Below are positions 26,037-33,893 of a DNA stretch of 64,000 bases, piece after piece. The notes beneath the pieces are model-generated. The model had not been told where the DNA came from, searched no databases, and saw only the letters and a program-made list of their open reading frames with translations. Every line of letters starts with the position of its first letter. The first letter of the stretch is position 1. Made by a program: the position numbers and the translations under genes. Source of the stretch: DASVFB01 sp963766345 (lineage in GTDB: Bacteria > Actinomycetota > Thermoleophilia > Gaiellales > Gaiellaceae); the NCBI GenBank assembly GCA_963766345.1, contig CAVXZL010000010.1, positions 434,001-498,000 on the forward strand, in the 5' to 3' direction.

Positions 26037-27508
26037 TGGCCGAGATCGAACGCCGCAAGAGCGCCGTGCCGGCGCCGACGAGCTGGGACTACGCGCCCGC
26101 GCCCGAGTCGCGCGACGTCGTCTCGATCCGCGAGGCGTATGGCCACTTCGTCGGCGGGGAGTGGCTCGAGCCGAAGGAGACGTACACGACGATCTCGCCT
26201 TCCTCGGAGGAGCCGCTCGCGGAGATCGGGCAGGCGACCGCGGAGGAAGTCGACCTCGCCGTCGGCGCCGCGCGCGAGGCGTTCTCGAACGGCTGGTCGG
26301 CGCTGCCGGGCTCGGAGCGCGCGAAGTACCTCTTCCGGATCGCGCGCATCCTCCAGGAGCGCTCGCGGGAGTTCGCGGTGCTCGAGTCGCTGAACGGCGG
26401 AAAGCCGATCAAGGAGTCGCGTGACGTCGACCTGCCGCTCGCGGCCGCGCACTTCTTCTACTACGCCGGCTGGGCGGACAAGCTCGAGTATGCGTTCCCG
26501 AATCGCAGGCCGAAGCCGATCGGCGTCGCCGGGCAGATCATCCCGTGGAACTTCCCGCTGCTGATGCTCGCGTGGAAGATCGCGCCCGCGCTCGCCGGCG
26601 GCAACACCGTCGTCCTCAAGCCGGCCGAGACGACGCCGCTGAGCGCGCTTCTCTTCTGCGACGTGTTGCGCCAGGCGGAGCTGCCGCCGGGCGTCGTCAA
26701 CATCGTGACCGGCGACGGCTCGACCGGCGCGGCGCTCGTGACGCACGAGGACGTCGACAAGATCGCGTTCACCGGCTCGACCGAGGTCGGAAAGGCGATC
26801 CAGCGCGAGCTCGCCGGGACCGGCAAGAAGCTGACGCTCGAGCTGGGCGGCAAGGCGGCGAACGTCATCTTCGACGACGCCGCGCTCGACCAGGCCGTCG
26901 AGGGCATCGTCAACGGCATCTACTTCAACCAGGGTCACGTGTGCTGCGCCGGCTCGCGGCTGCTCGTCCAGGAGTCGATCTACGAGCAGCTGATCTCGAA
27001 GCTGAAGCGGCGCCTATCGACGCTGCGTGTGGGCGATCCGCTCGACAAGAACACCGACGTCGGCGCGATCAACTCGAAGATGCAGCTCGAAAAGATCGAG
27101 GAGCTCGTCGCGGCGGGCAAGGAGGAGGGCGCCGAGATCTATCAGCCGCCGTGCACGTTGCCGGAGAAGGGGTACTGGTTCGTGCCGACCGTCTTCACGA
27201 ACGTCGCGCAGAGCTACCGCATCGCGCAGGAGGAGATCTTCGGGCCGGTGCTGTCGGTGCTCACGTTCCGCACTCCCGACGAGGCCGTCGAGAAGGCGAA
27301 CAACACGATGTACGGATTGAGCGCGGGCGTCTGGACCGAGAAGGGGTCGCGCATCCTGTGGATGGCCGATCGGCTGCGCGCCGGCGTCGTGTGGGCAAAC
27401 ACGTACAACCGCTTCGACCCGACGTCGCCGTTCGGCGGCTACCGCGAGTCCGGCTTCGGCCGCGAGGGCGGGCTGCACGGGCTGGAGCCGTACATGAGGT
27501 TCGAGTGA
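26036..27508 (+). CDS. Aldehyde dehydrogenase (NAD(P)-dependent)
   Basis: A 490-residue ALDH. Motifs: IIPWNFPLLMLAWKIAPALA, cofactor loop FTGSTEVGKAI, general base Glu in LELGGKAANVI, the catalytic cysteine in NQGHVCCAGSR, EEIFGPVLSVL, and the C-terminal PFGGYRESGFGREGG. Translationally coupled to deoC, it probably handles acetaldehyde or another aldehyde from the same pathway. It is followed by a SnoaL-like gene and a half-length ALDH paralogue. Confidence 0.92.
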   Translation: MAEIERRKSAVPAPTSWDYAPAPESRDVVSIREAYGHFVGGEWLEPKETYTTISPSSEEPLAEIGQATAEEVDLAVGAAREAFSNGWSALPGSERAKYLFRIARILQERSREFAVLESLNGGKPIKESRDVDLPLAAAHFFYYAGWADKLEYAFPNRRPKPIGVAGQIIPWNFPLLMLAWKIAPALAGGNTVVLKPAETTPLSALLFCDVLRQAELPPGVVNIVTGDGSTGAALVTHEDVDKIAFTGSTEVGKAIQRELAGTGKKLTLELGGKAANVIFDDAALDQAVEGIVNGIYFNQGHVCCAGSRLLVQESIYEQLISKLKRRLSTLRVGDPLDKNTDVGAINSKMQLEKIEELVAAGKEEGAEIYQPPCTLPEKGYWFVPTVFTNVAQSYRIAQEEIFGPVLSVLTFRTPDEAVEKANNTMYGLSAGVWTEKGSRILWMADRLRAGVVWANTYNRFDPTSPFGGYRESGFGREGGLHGLEPYMRFE

Positions 27509-27936
27509 GCGAGGCCAACAAGGCGATCGTGCGCCGCTTCTACGAGGAGGTCTGGGCCCGTGGGAACCTCGACGTCGCCGACGAGCTCTTCGCGGACGAG
27601 TACGAGCGTCACGACTTCCGCGCCGGCGATCCGACCGCAGGCCCCGAGGGGCAGAAGCAGATTGCGGCCGCCTTCCGCGCCGCCTTCCCGGATCTCGCGT
27701 GGGAGATCGACTTCATCCTCGCCGACGGCGATCTCGTCGCGGGCCGCTGGACGGCGACCGGCACGCACCTCGGGCCGTGGGCAGGAGTCGAGCCGACCGG
27801 CCGCGCGATGCGCTTCTCGGGCATCAACGTCTTCCGCTTCGCCGACGGGAAGGTCGTCGAGATCTGGAACCACCGCGACGATCTCGGGCTGCTCGAGCAG
27901 CTCGGGGCTCCGGTCTACGCGGGAGCGGCCGGGTGA
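27505..27936 (+). CDS. SnoaL-like/NTF2-fold polyketide-cyclase-type protein
   Basis: A 143-residue protein typical of ester-cyclase/SnoaL-like proteins: IVRRFYEEVWARGNLDVADELF, GPEGQKQIAAAFRAAFPDL, GDLVAGRWTATGTHLG and KVVEIWNHRDDLGLLEQLG. The fold forms a cone-shaped pocket used as an isomerase, cyclase or binding module. It overlaps both neighbours (GTGA), so its job is probably tied to the aldehyde pathway, but the substrate is unknown. Confidence 0.85.
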   Translation: MSEANKAIVRRFYEEVWARGNLDVADELFADEYERHDFRAGDPTAGPEGQKQIAAAFRAAFPDLAWEIDFILADGDLVAGRWTATGTHLGPWAGVEPTGRAMRFSGINVFRFADGKVVEIWNHRDDLGLLEQLGAPVYAGAAG

Positions 27937-28724
27937 CGCAGCGGCTTCCGGTCCGCAAGACGTACAAGCTCTTCATCGGCGGCGCCTTTCCGCGTAGCGA
28001 GTCGGGGCGCACGTACGAGGCGGAGGGGCAGAACGTCGCGCGGGCGTCGCGGAAGGACGTGCGCGATGCGGTACGCGCGGCGCGGGCCGCGTTCCCGAAA
28101 TGGGCGCGCGCGACGGCGTACAACCGGGGCCAGGTGCTCTACCGGCTCGCGGAGATGATCGAGTCGCGTGCCGCGGAGTTCGCGGAGTTCTCCACCGGCA
28201 GCGAAGAGGTCGAGCGCTCGATCGACCGCGTCGTCTGGTACGCGGGGTGGGCGGACAAGCTCGCGCAGGTGCTCGGCGCGTCGAATCCTGTCGCCGGGCC
28301 GTACTTCAATTTCACGCTGCCGGAGCCGACCGGCGTCGTGGGCGTCGTCGCGCCCCCTGAGCCGCCGCTGCTCGGCATCGTCTCTCGGGTCGCGCCGGTG
28401 ATCGTGGGCGGCAACGCCTGCGTCGTGCTTGCGTCGGAGGAGCGGCCGCTCGCAGCGATCGAGCTCGCAGAGGCGATCGCGACATCGGACGTTCCCGGCG
28501 GCGTCGTCAACGTGCTCACCGGCTTCCGGTCGGAGCTTGCGCCGTGGCTCGCGGCGCACGTCGACGTGAATGCCCTCGACGTCCCGGAGCCGGACGCCGA
28601 CCTCGAGCGCGCGGCGGCCGACAGCGTGAAGCGCGTGCATCACGCGGCGTCCGACGAGCAGAGCCCGTGGGAGATCGCGGCCTTCCTCGAGCTGAAGACC
28701 GTCTGGCATCCGATCGGTGTTTGA
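27933..28724 (+). CDS. Half-length aldehyde dehydrogenase-like protein without catalytic domain
   Basis: A 263-residue protein matching only the N-terminal, NAD-binding half of ALDH: KTYKLFIGGAFPRSESG, WYAGWADKLAQVLG, GVVGVVAPPEPPLLGI, and GNACVVLASEERPLAAIELAE, up to a degraded VDVNALDVPEP where the GSTEVG loop should be. No catalytic cysteine, LELGG or PFGG segment is present. It ends in WEIAAFLELKTVWHPIGV, which is not random sequence, so this looks like a maintained non-catalytic paralogue, similar in idea to the inactive half of ALDH16-type proteins. It overlaps the SnoaL-like gene. Confidence 0.8.
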   Translation: MTQRLPVRKTYKLFIGGAFPRSESGRTYEAEGQNVARASRKDVRDAVRAARAAFPKWARATAYNRGQVLYRLAEMIESRAAEFAEFSTGSEEVERSIDRVVWYAGWADKLAQVLGASNPVAGPYFNFTLPEPTGVVGVVAPPEPPLLGIVSRVAPVIVGGNACVVLASEERPLAAIELAEAIATSDVPGGVVNVLTGFRSELAPWLAAHVDVNALDVPEPDADLERAAADSVKRVHHAASDEQSPWEIAAFLELKTVWHPIGV

Positions 28725-28726
28725 AA

Positions 28727-28771
28727 GGGCCATGGCCCGGGTCTGACCCCGGACGTGTCCGCCGCAGACGG
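28727..28771. repeat. Intergenic palindromic repeat, copy 1
   Basis: Forty-five bases beginning GGGCCATGGCCCGGGTCTGA, matching copy 2 (28872-28916) at about 37 of 45 positions. It contains small palindromes: GGCCATGGCC, GGGTCTGACCC and GGACGTGTCC. It looks like a REP-type extragenic element. Confidence 0.65.
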
Positions 28772-28813
28772 CTCAAACGTGCCGAAGGCGTGACGATCGT
28801 TCCACCGATTCAC

Positions 28814-28825
28814 CTCGGCGCCGAG
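28814..28825. repeat. Perfect 12-bp palindrome between the two repeats
   Basis: CTCGGCGCCGAG lies between the two repeat copies. It is perfectly self-complementary and could be a protein-binding site or the tip of a cruciform. Confidence 0.5.
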
Positions 28826-28834
28826 CAGCCCCGT

Positions 28835-28861
28835 GATGGTTGAGCCGCGAACTCGACCATC
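28835..28861. repeat. Hairpin between the two palindromic repeats
   Basis: GATGGTTGAG (28835-28844) and CTCGACCATC (28852-28861) pair at 9 of 10 positions around CCGCGAA. Together with the flanking repeats it makes this gap the most structured non-coding region of the window. Confidence 0.55.
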
Positions 28862-28871
28862 CCGTCCGCTT

Positions 28872-28916
28872 GGGCCATGGCCGGGGTCTGACCGCAGACA
28901 TGTCCGGACCAGACGA
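28872..28916. repeat. Intergenic palindromic repeat, copy 2
   Basis: Begins GGGCCATGGCCGGGGTCTGA and continues with GGACATGTCC-like sequence. It is in the same orientation as copy 1, 145 bases away. Confidence 0.65.
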
Positions 28917-28927
28917 GAGACGGAGGC

Positions 28928-29293
28928 CTAGTCGCGCAGGCCGGCGCGCTCGAGCACTTCGTGCGCGATCCAGTTCACGAGCCACACGATGAAGACGACG
29001 CCGACGTACGTCCAGAAGCCGTCGATGGAGAAGTTCGGCGCGATCCACTCGGCGAGGGCGACCATCGCGATGTTGATCAAGAGGTAGAAGAGGCCGAGCG
29101 TCACGAGGATGAGCGGCAGCGTCAGCAGCGCGAGCAGCGGCTTGATGATCGTGTTCGCGATCCCGAGCACGGCCGAACCGATGATGAACGCCGCGGCGCC
29201 GTTGATCGTGACGCCGTCCCAGATGGCATCGGCGACCCACAGCGCAGCGAGGTTGATCACCCACGCAATCGCCAGCCGCACGAGTAGACCCAT
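28928..29293 (-). CDS. Phage-holin-4-family-like membrane protein
   Basis: A 121-residue protein with four membrane helices. NTIIKPLLALLTLPLILVTL and GLFYLLINIAMVALAEW match the widespread YvlD/phage holin family (PF04020-type) of small bacterial membrane proteins, which are mostly not phage-encoded. Function is unknown; envelope stress is suspected for some relatives. A TAAGGT -10 ends 6 bases before ATG 29293. Confidence 0.82.
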   Translation of the reverse strand: MGLLVRLAIAWVINLAALWVADAIWDGVTINGAAAFIIGSAVLGIANTIIKPLLALLTLPLILVTLGLFYLLINIAMVALAEWIAPNFSIDGFWTYVGVVFIVWLVNWIAHEVLERAGLRD

Positions 29294-29299
29294 GCGCGT

Positions 29300-29305
29300 A
29301 CCTTA
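29300..29305 (-). promoter_or_regulatory. -10 element (TAAGGT) of the holin-family gene
   Basis: On the minus strand TAAGGT ends 6 bases upstream of ATG 29293, without a Shine-Dalgarno sequence. It falls in the short gap after the Asp-box protein gene. Confidence 0.5.
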
Positions 29306-29312
29306 AGGCCTC

Positions 29313-30776
29313 TTACGGCAGAGATGCGGCGAGCATGTACTCACGAAGCTGCCCGCCGGCGGACGGCCTCGACGCGAGGGCGAAGATGGGCACGAACCTG
29401 CCGCCGGCGAACGTTGCTCCGACGTAGTCGCCGACGAAGTGGCCGCCTGCGACCGCCGTCCACGTGTAGCGTGGCGCGACACCGTCGAGGCGCTGCGGCT
29501 TCGTCCAGTGAGCCCCGCCGTCTTCCGAGCTCGTGACCGAGACGCCGAACGTGCACTTCGTGACCTCGCACGCGCTCGAGGAGTTGCGGACGTAGGTCAC
29601 GAGTGCGATCCGGCCGGGTCTCGCGGGATCGGCCGCGATCCCGGGAACGAAGCTGTCGAAGCCGGTTCCGGGAACGCGCGTCGGCGCCGACCAGGTCACG
29701 CCGTCGGTCGAGGTCGAGAGGACGATCGTGTTGCCGCTGCAGACCGGCCGGAAGATGCAGTCCGCCCAGGCGACGTACATGCGGCCGGACGCATCGACCG
29801 CCGCGGTCGGCAGCGGCGGGGCGCGCAGGAACGGCCGCGCCGCCTGGGAGATCGCCGAGATCCCCTGAGGAAGCCCGAACGTCGCGCCGCCGTCGATCGA
29901 GCGGACGGCATAGACCCCCACGTCCTCGGTTTCGAACACGACGGTGAGCGCCCCGTTCGGCTGAATGAGCGGCAAGGCGCCTTCGGCCTCGATCCCGAAC
30001 GCACTCGTGACCGTGACGGGCGCGCCCCACGTCGCACCGCCGTCCCGCGAGACCTGCACCGCCACCCGCGGCGTCGCAATGTCCGTGTACACGAGGTAGC
30101 AGCTGCCGTAGAACGGGCTCGTCGTCGTGTTGTCGCAACCGACCCATTCCTTGTCGTAGGCGAGCGAGCTCGAGGCAAAGCGGGCGGCGAACGTCGGCGC
30201 GCTCCAGCTTCGACCATCTACCGAGCGGTTGATGCCGAGGCCGGTGTAGCTCGACCCGAGCACGAGCGTCGCGATCAGCCACGTCGCGTGCGACGCGTCG
30301 TACGCGACCGCCGGATCGCTCGCGCGCGGAGCATCGCCCGCGGGCTTCGAAGCCGCGGTCAGGCTCGGGAGCATGCCGGTGCGCCACGTTCGACCCGAGT
30401 CGGTCGACGTCGACCAGCCGATGCCGGCCGCGCCGCCGTCGGCGAAGCGGCCCACCTGGAAGGTCGCGACCGCCGTCGTGCCGGCACCGGCGACGCTCGG
30501 CTCGACCTGCGTCTGGTGCTGGCCTCCGGCGCTCGTCAGCGAGTCCGCCGAGATCCTCCTCGACACGAACTCGCAGTCCCGCGCGACCGTATCGCCGAGA
30601 TCCGCGGTGACGGCGTCGACACCCCTGCCGCACGTCACGCTGTCGGCCCCGCCGTACACGGCGTCGATGCGGTCGGCCTTCGTCGTGCCGTTGATCCGCT
30701 CCACCGAAGACGCCGCTGCGACCACCGGCGTGACCAGCACGAGGGCGATCAGCGCCAGGGCCGTGGACGCGCGCAC
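29313..30776 (-). CDS. Exported Asp-box (BNR/sialidase-like) beta-propeller protein
   Basis: A 487-residue secreted protein with a signal peptide (STALALIALVLVTPVVAAA). A short N-terminal segment (INGTTKADRIDAVYGGADS) resembles RTX-type calcium-binding sequence. The rest has at least six Asp-box motifs (S-x-D-x-G-x-T-W): STDSGRTW, SVDGRSW, SRDGGATW, SIDGGATF, STDGVTW and SEDGGAHW, spaced as in a six-bladed propeller. Asp boxes occur in sialidases and in non-enzymatic proteins; I see no convincing arginine-triad catalytic site, so activity is not claimed. GTG 30776 has a -10 six bases upstream. Confidence 0.82.
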   Translation of the reverse strand: MRASTALALIALVLVTPVVAAASSVERINGTTKADRIDAVYGGADSVTCGRGVDAVTADLGDTVARDCEFVSRRISADSLTSAGGQHQTQVEPSVAGAGTTAVATFQVGRFADGGAAGIGWSTSTDSGRTWRTGMLPSLTAASKPAGDAPRASDPAVAYDASHATWLIATLVLGSSYTGLGINRSVDGRSWSAPTFAARFASSSLAYDKEWVGCDNTTTSPFYGSCYLVYTDIATPRVAVQVSRDGGATWGAPVTVTSAFGIEAEGALPLIQPNGALTVVFETEDVGVYAVRSIDGGATFGLPQGISAISQAARPFLRAPPLPTAAVDASGRMYVAWADCIFRPVCSGNTIVLSTSTDGVTWSAPTRVPGTGFDSFVPGIAADPARPGRIALVTYVRNSSSACEVTKCTFGVSVTSSEDGGAHWTKPQRLDGVAPRYTWTAVAGGHFVGDYVGATFAGGRFVPIFALASRPSAGGQLREYMLAASLP

Positions 30777-30782
30777 GGGCTC

Positions 30783-30788
30783 AAAGTA
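30783..30788 (-). promoter_or_regulatory. -10 element (TACTTT) of the Asp-box protein gene
   Basis: On the minus strand TACTTT ends 6 bases before GTG 30776. It diverges from the -10 at 30799-30804. Confidence 0.5.
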
Positions 30789-30798
30789 CCGGAGCCGA

Positions 30799-30804
30799 TA
30801 CGAT
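30799..30804 (+). promoter_or_regulatory. -10 element (TACGAT) of the TIM-barrel operon
   Basis: TACGAT ends 10 bases before TTG 30815 and supports that unusual start. The operon runs through the GT39-like, binding-protein and possibly later genes. Confidence 0.5.
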
Positions 30805-30814
30805 CCTCTCGCTC

Positions 30815-31390
30815 TTGGAACAAGGCTCGAGACGATTCAGTCAGGCGATTTCCGAAGGCGACGGCATCTCGGTGATCGTCGACGTGGACGGGCCGGACGC
30901 GGCCCGGGCCGCGGAGGCCGACGGCGCGGAGGCGGTCGTCGTGCGCGGCGCGCTCGCCGGAATCCGCGAGGCGACCGAGCTTCCGATCCTCTGGTGCGGC
31001 GGCGGCACGCCCGAAGACGCCCGGAGCGCCGGGGCCGACGCCGTCCTCGTCGTCGCGGACACACGCGACGACGACGGCGACGTCCTCGACGCGACCGCCG
31101 CGCACGCCGCCGAGCTGGGTCTCGACCTCGTCGTCAGCGTGTCGAACGAGGATGTGCTCGAGCGGGTGCTCGAACAGCACGATCCCGAGACGTTCCATCT
31201 CGCAGCCGACGATCTCGAGCGCGCGCTCGAGCTGCTCACCGACGTTCCCGTCGGGAAGCTCGCGATCGCAGAGGCGACGAACGTCACGCGAGACGAGGTC
31301 GTGGAGCTCGAGCGGCGCGGCGTCGACGCGGTGATCGTTCCGGCGCGGAACGTCGCCGAGCTCGTCGGTGGCGCGCCCCCGGCCGTCTAG
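30815..31390 (+). CDS. Indole-3-glycerol-phosphate-synthase-like TIM barrel, probably not a true TrpC
   Basis: A 191-residue protein with the strand rhythm of a TrpC-type (beta/alpha)8 barrel: GISVIVDVDGPDAARAAEADG, GADAVLVVADTRDDD, LGLDLVVSVSNEDVLERVL, VGKLAIAEATNVTRDEVVEL and GVDAVIVPARNVAELVGG. It is shorter than TrpC (about 260) and the usual catalytic segments are missing or changed: no KRxSPSxG near the start, no LRKDF, and the IGxNNRDL strand is absent. The trp genes are not nearby. It starts at TTG 30815. Its function is unknown. Confidence 0.7.
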   Translation: MEQGSRRFSQAISEGDGISVIVDVDGPDAARAAEADGAEAVVVRGALAGIREATELPILWCGGGTPEDARSAGADAVLVVADTRDDDGDVLDATAAHAAELGLDLVVSVSNEDVLERVLEQHDPETFHLAADDLERALELLTDVPVGKLAIAEATNVTRDEVVELERRGVDAVIVPARNVAELVGGAPPAV

Positions 31391-32744
31391 CCCGTCGAAC
31401 TGGGGAGGCCCGCGCGCGGCGCTCGCCGCGATCCTCGCCGGTGCGGCCGCGCTGCGACTCGTCGGGATCCAGTACGGGCTGCCGTACGGCTCGCTGCTCA
31501 ACCCCGACGAGCAGAACGTCGTCCCGCGCGCGTGGCGGATGGCGCACGGCGGCGGTCTCGATCCGCACTTCTTCGACTGGCCGACGCTCGTCATGTACGC
31601 CGTCGCGCCGTTCCAGGCGTGGCATACGACACCGTCGTATCTGGCGGGCCGGTTCGTGATCGTCGGGTTCGCGCTCGGCGGCGTCGCCGCGGCGTGGTGG
31701 CTCGGGTCGGCTGCGTACGGCGTCGTCGCGGGTGCAGTCGCGGCCGCTGTGACGGCAGTCGAGACGACGCACGTCGCGTTCTCGCATGCGGCGGTGACGG
31801 ACGTTCCCCTGACGACGCTCGTGACGCTCGCGCTCGCGCTACTCGTGACGGGACGGTTCGAGTGGGCGGGCGTTGCGATCGGCCTCGCGGCGGCCGCGAA
31901 GTACCCGGGCGCGCTCGCGCTCGTGCCGCTCGTCGTCGTCGGCTGGCGCCGGTGGCGGCGCCTCGCGGTGTCGGCGGCGCTTGCGGCGCTCGCGTTCTTT
32001 GCCGCGTCGCCGTTCGTGCTGATCGACGCGGGGGACACCTGGTCCGCGCTGCGACGGGTCTCGCGCGAGCATCGCGAGGGGTGGCTCGGGTTCGAGCACG
32101 ACCACTGGTCGGGGATCGCGTTCGCCGGAAAGCTGTGGAGCGGCCTCGGGCCTGTCGTGCTCATCTCGTTGCTCGGCCTCGTGCTCGCGCTCGCGCAACG
32201 GTCGCGCCGCGGCGACCTCGTGCTCGGCTCCTTCGTCGTCGGCTATTACGTGTCGCTGTTGCCGCTGCACTCGCACTTCCCGCGTTACGTGCTGCCGCTC
32301 GTGCCGCCGCTCGGAGCGCTCGCCGGCCGCATGCGCTCGCTCGCGCCGGTGTCGCTGCTGCTGCTCGTCGTCCCGCTGACGTGGTCGATCCGTGACGACA
32401 TCGACCGCACGCGCACGGACACGCGCATCGTCGCCGCGCGCTGGATCGAGGCGCACGTGCCAAAGGGATCGATCATCGCCGCGGAGTCGTCGACCGCCGT
32501 GCCGCCGGGCTACCGCGTCGTGCAGATCCCGCTGCCGTTCCCGGGCCACGACGAGAGCGTCGACGTCGGGCCTGCGCGCTGGGTGCTCGTGAGCGGCGCT
32601 GTCGCCGACCGCGTTCGCGCGGTGAGCGACGTCTACCCGAAGCGGAACGCGTTCTATACGGCGCTCCGGCGTCACCGTGCCGCCTTCAGCACGATCGCCC
32701 ACGACGACCTGGCGGGGCCGTGGGTCGCGGTATACCGGCAGTGA
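31368..32744 (+). CDS. GT39/ArnT-like polyprenol-dependent glycosyltransferase
   Basis: A 458-residue polytopic membrane protein with an acidic first extracytoplasmic loop (GSLLNPDEQNVVPRAWRMA) holding the catalytic-type Asp-Glu of GT-C transferases, then about 10-12 helices (for example GRFEWAGVAIGLAAAAKYPG) and a soluble C-terminal region. Such enzymes move sugars from polyprenyl-phosphate donors to proteins or lipids outside the membrane. GTG 31368 overlaps the preceding gene by 23 bases. The acceptor is unknown. Confidence 0.82.
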   Translation: MARPRPSSPSNWGGPRAALAAILAGAAALRLVGIQYGLPYGSLLNPDEQNVVPRAWRMAHGGGLDPHFFDWPTLVMYAVAPFQAWHTTPSYLAGRFVIVGFALGGVAAAWWLGSAAYGVVAGAVAAAVTAVETTHVAFSHAAVTDVPLTTLVTLALALLVTGRFEWAGVAIGLAAAAKYPGALALVPLVVVGWRRWRRLAVSAALAALAFFAASPFVLIDAGDTWSALRRVSREHREGWLGFEHDHWSGIAFAGKLWSGLGPVVLISLLGLVLALAQRSRRGDLVLGSFVVGYYVSLLPLHSHFPRYVLPLVPPLGALAGRMRSLAPVSLLLLVVPLTWSIRDDIDRTRTDTRIVAARWIEAHVPKGSIIAAESSTAVPPGYRVVQIPLPFPGHDESVDVGPARWVLVSGAVADRVRAVSDVYPKRNAFYTALRRHRAAFSTIAHDDLAGPWVAVYRQ

Positions 32745-33889
32745 TGCGCGCCGCCGTCTTCATTGCCGCGCTCGCCCTGGCCGGGCTCGCGAGCGCCGCA
32801 GGCCCGACGCCGGGCGGGCGGCCCGTCGTGCTGCGCGGCTGCGACCCGCTGTACTACGAGCGCGTCGGGATGCCGCAGCGGCTCATCGTCTCCGACCTGC
32901 CGATGGAAGACACCGCGCACACTGCGATGCACCAGATGACGCAGGCGATCAAGTTGACACTGAAGACGAGCGGTTTCCGTGCGGGCCGCTTTACCGTCGG
33001 CTACGTCGCCTGCGACGACTCGGGGTCGGCCGGACGGTGGAGCGCGGCGCGCTGCACGCACAACGCGCGTCTGGCGGCGCGTCACCCAACCGTCGTCGGC
33101 GTGATCGGGACGCTCGACTCCGGTTGTTCGCGCGCGGAGCTGCCCGCGCTCGGGCGCGGCGGACTTCTGCTCGTCTCGCCGCTCAACACGGCGGACGACC
33201 TCACGGCCGGACGCGCATCCGTCGCGCGGCTGAGCGCGACCGACTCGGCGCAGGCTGCCGCGGCGGCGCGCTACCTCGAAGGAAGGGGAGCGCGACGTGT
33301 CGCTGCGCTGTCCGACGGGACGCCGAGGGGCGACCTCTTTCAAGCTGCGTTCGCGCGCACAGCGGCGCGGGTCGGCCTGCGCGTCGTGCGCGGTCGCGCG
33401 GACGCCGCCTACGTCGGGGGCGTGCTCGCCGGGCCGACGCGGGAGACGATCGAGGCCGGACGGCGGCGCGCCGCCGGAGGCCCGCTCGCGCTCTCCTCCG
33501 GCTACGGCCCGGTTGCGCAACTCGCCGACACCGCCGGTGCGGCGGCAGAGGGCGCGTACCTGTTCGTCGCCGGCGTTCCCGTCGAGCGGCTCGGCGGGCC
33601 CGGGCGCGACTTCGTCCGCCGCTTCGAAGAGTCGATCGGCAGGTCGCCGCACCCATACGCCGTGTACGCGGCGGAGGCGGCGCAGCTTCTGCTCGACGCG
33701 GTCGCTGCCTCCGACGGCTCGAGGGCAGAGGTGGCCCGCGCGGTGCTGCGGAAACGGGAGCCGCGAGGGCTGATCGGCTCGTTCGCGTTCGATCGCAAGG
33801 GCGACGCGAAGCCCGCGGCGGTCACGATCTTCCGCGTCGAGGGCCGGAGCGCGGAGATCGTACACGTCGTGAATTCGGGGATACCCTGA
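32744..33889 (+). CDS. Orphan periplasmic-binding-protein (type I fold) related to the liv binding protein
   Basis: A 381-residue exported protein with a signal peptide (AAVFIAALALAGLASAAG) but no lipobox cysteine. It is clearly homologous to the liv binding protein at 37461: both have C-x-x-x-YYE, IVSDLP, QAIK-x2-LK, GY-x2-CDDS, and GVIGT/GVVGT with SGC. No permease or ATPase is adjacent. It overlaps the GT39-like gene (TGATG). Possible roles are a ligand sensor or an accessory binding protein for the liv importer 5 kb away. Confidence 0.82.
   Translation: MRAAVFIAALALAGLASAAGPTPGGRPVVLRGCDPLYYERVGMPQRLIVSDLPMEDTAHTAMHQMTQAIKLTLKTSGFRAGRFTVGYVACDDSGSAGRWSAARCTHNARLAARHPTVVGVIGTLDSGCSRAELPALGRGGLLLVSPLNTADDLTAGRASVARLSATDSAQAAAAARYLEGRGARRVAALSDGTPRGDLFQAAFARTAARVGLRVVRGRADAAYVGGVLAGPTRETIEAGRRRAAGGPLALSSGYGPVAQLADTAGAAAEGAYLFVAGVPVERLGGPGRDFVRRFEESIGRSPHPYAVYAAEAAQLLLDAVAASDGSRAEVARAVLRKREPRGLIGSFAFDRKGDAKPAAVTIFRVEGRSAEIVHVVNSGIP
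33882..33887 (+). promoter_or_regulatory. -10 element (TACCCT) before the lipoprotein gene
   Basis: TACCCT overlaps the end of the orphan binding protein gene and ends 6 bases before GTG 33894, giving the lipoprotein and DyP-like genes a possible promoter of their own. Confidence 0.45.
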
Positions 33890-33893
33890 TCGT

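Noticed and set aside
28928..29293. Prophage remnant suggested by the holin-like protein
   Set aside because: The family is widespread in bacterial chromosomes outside phages, and no other phage gene, integrase or att site is nearby.
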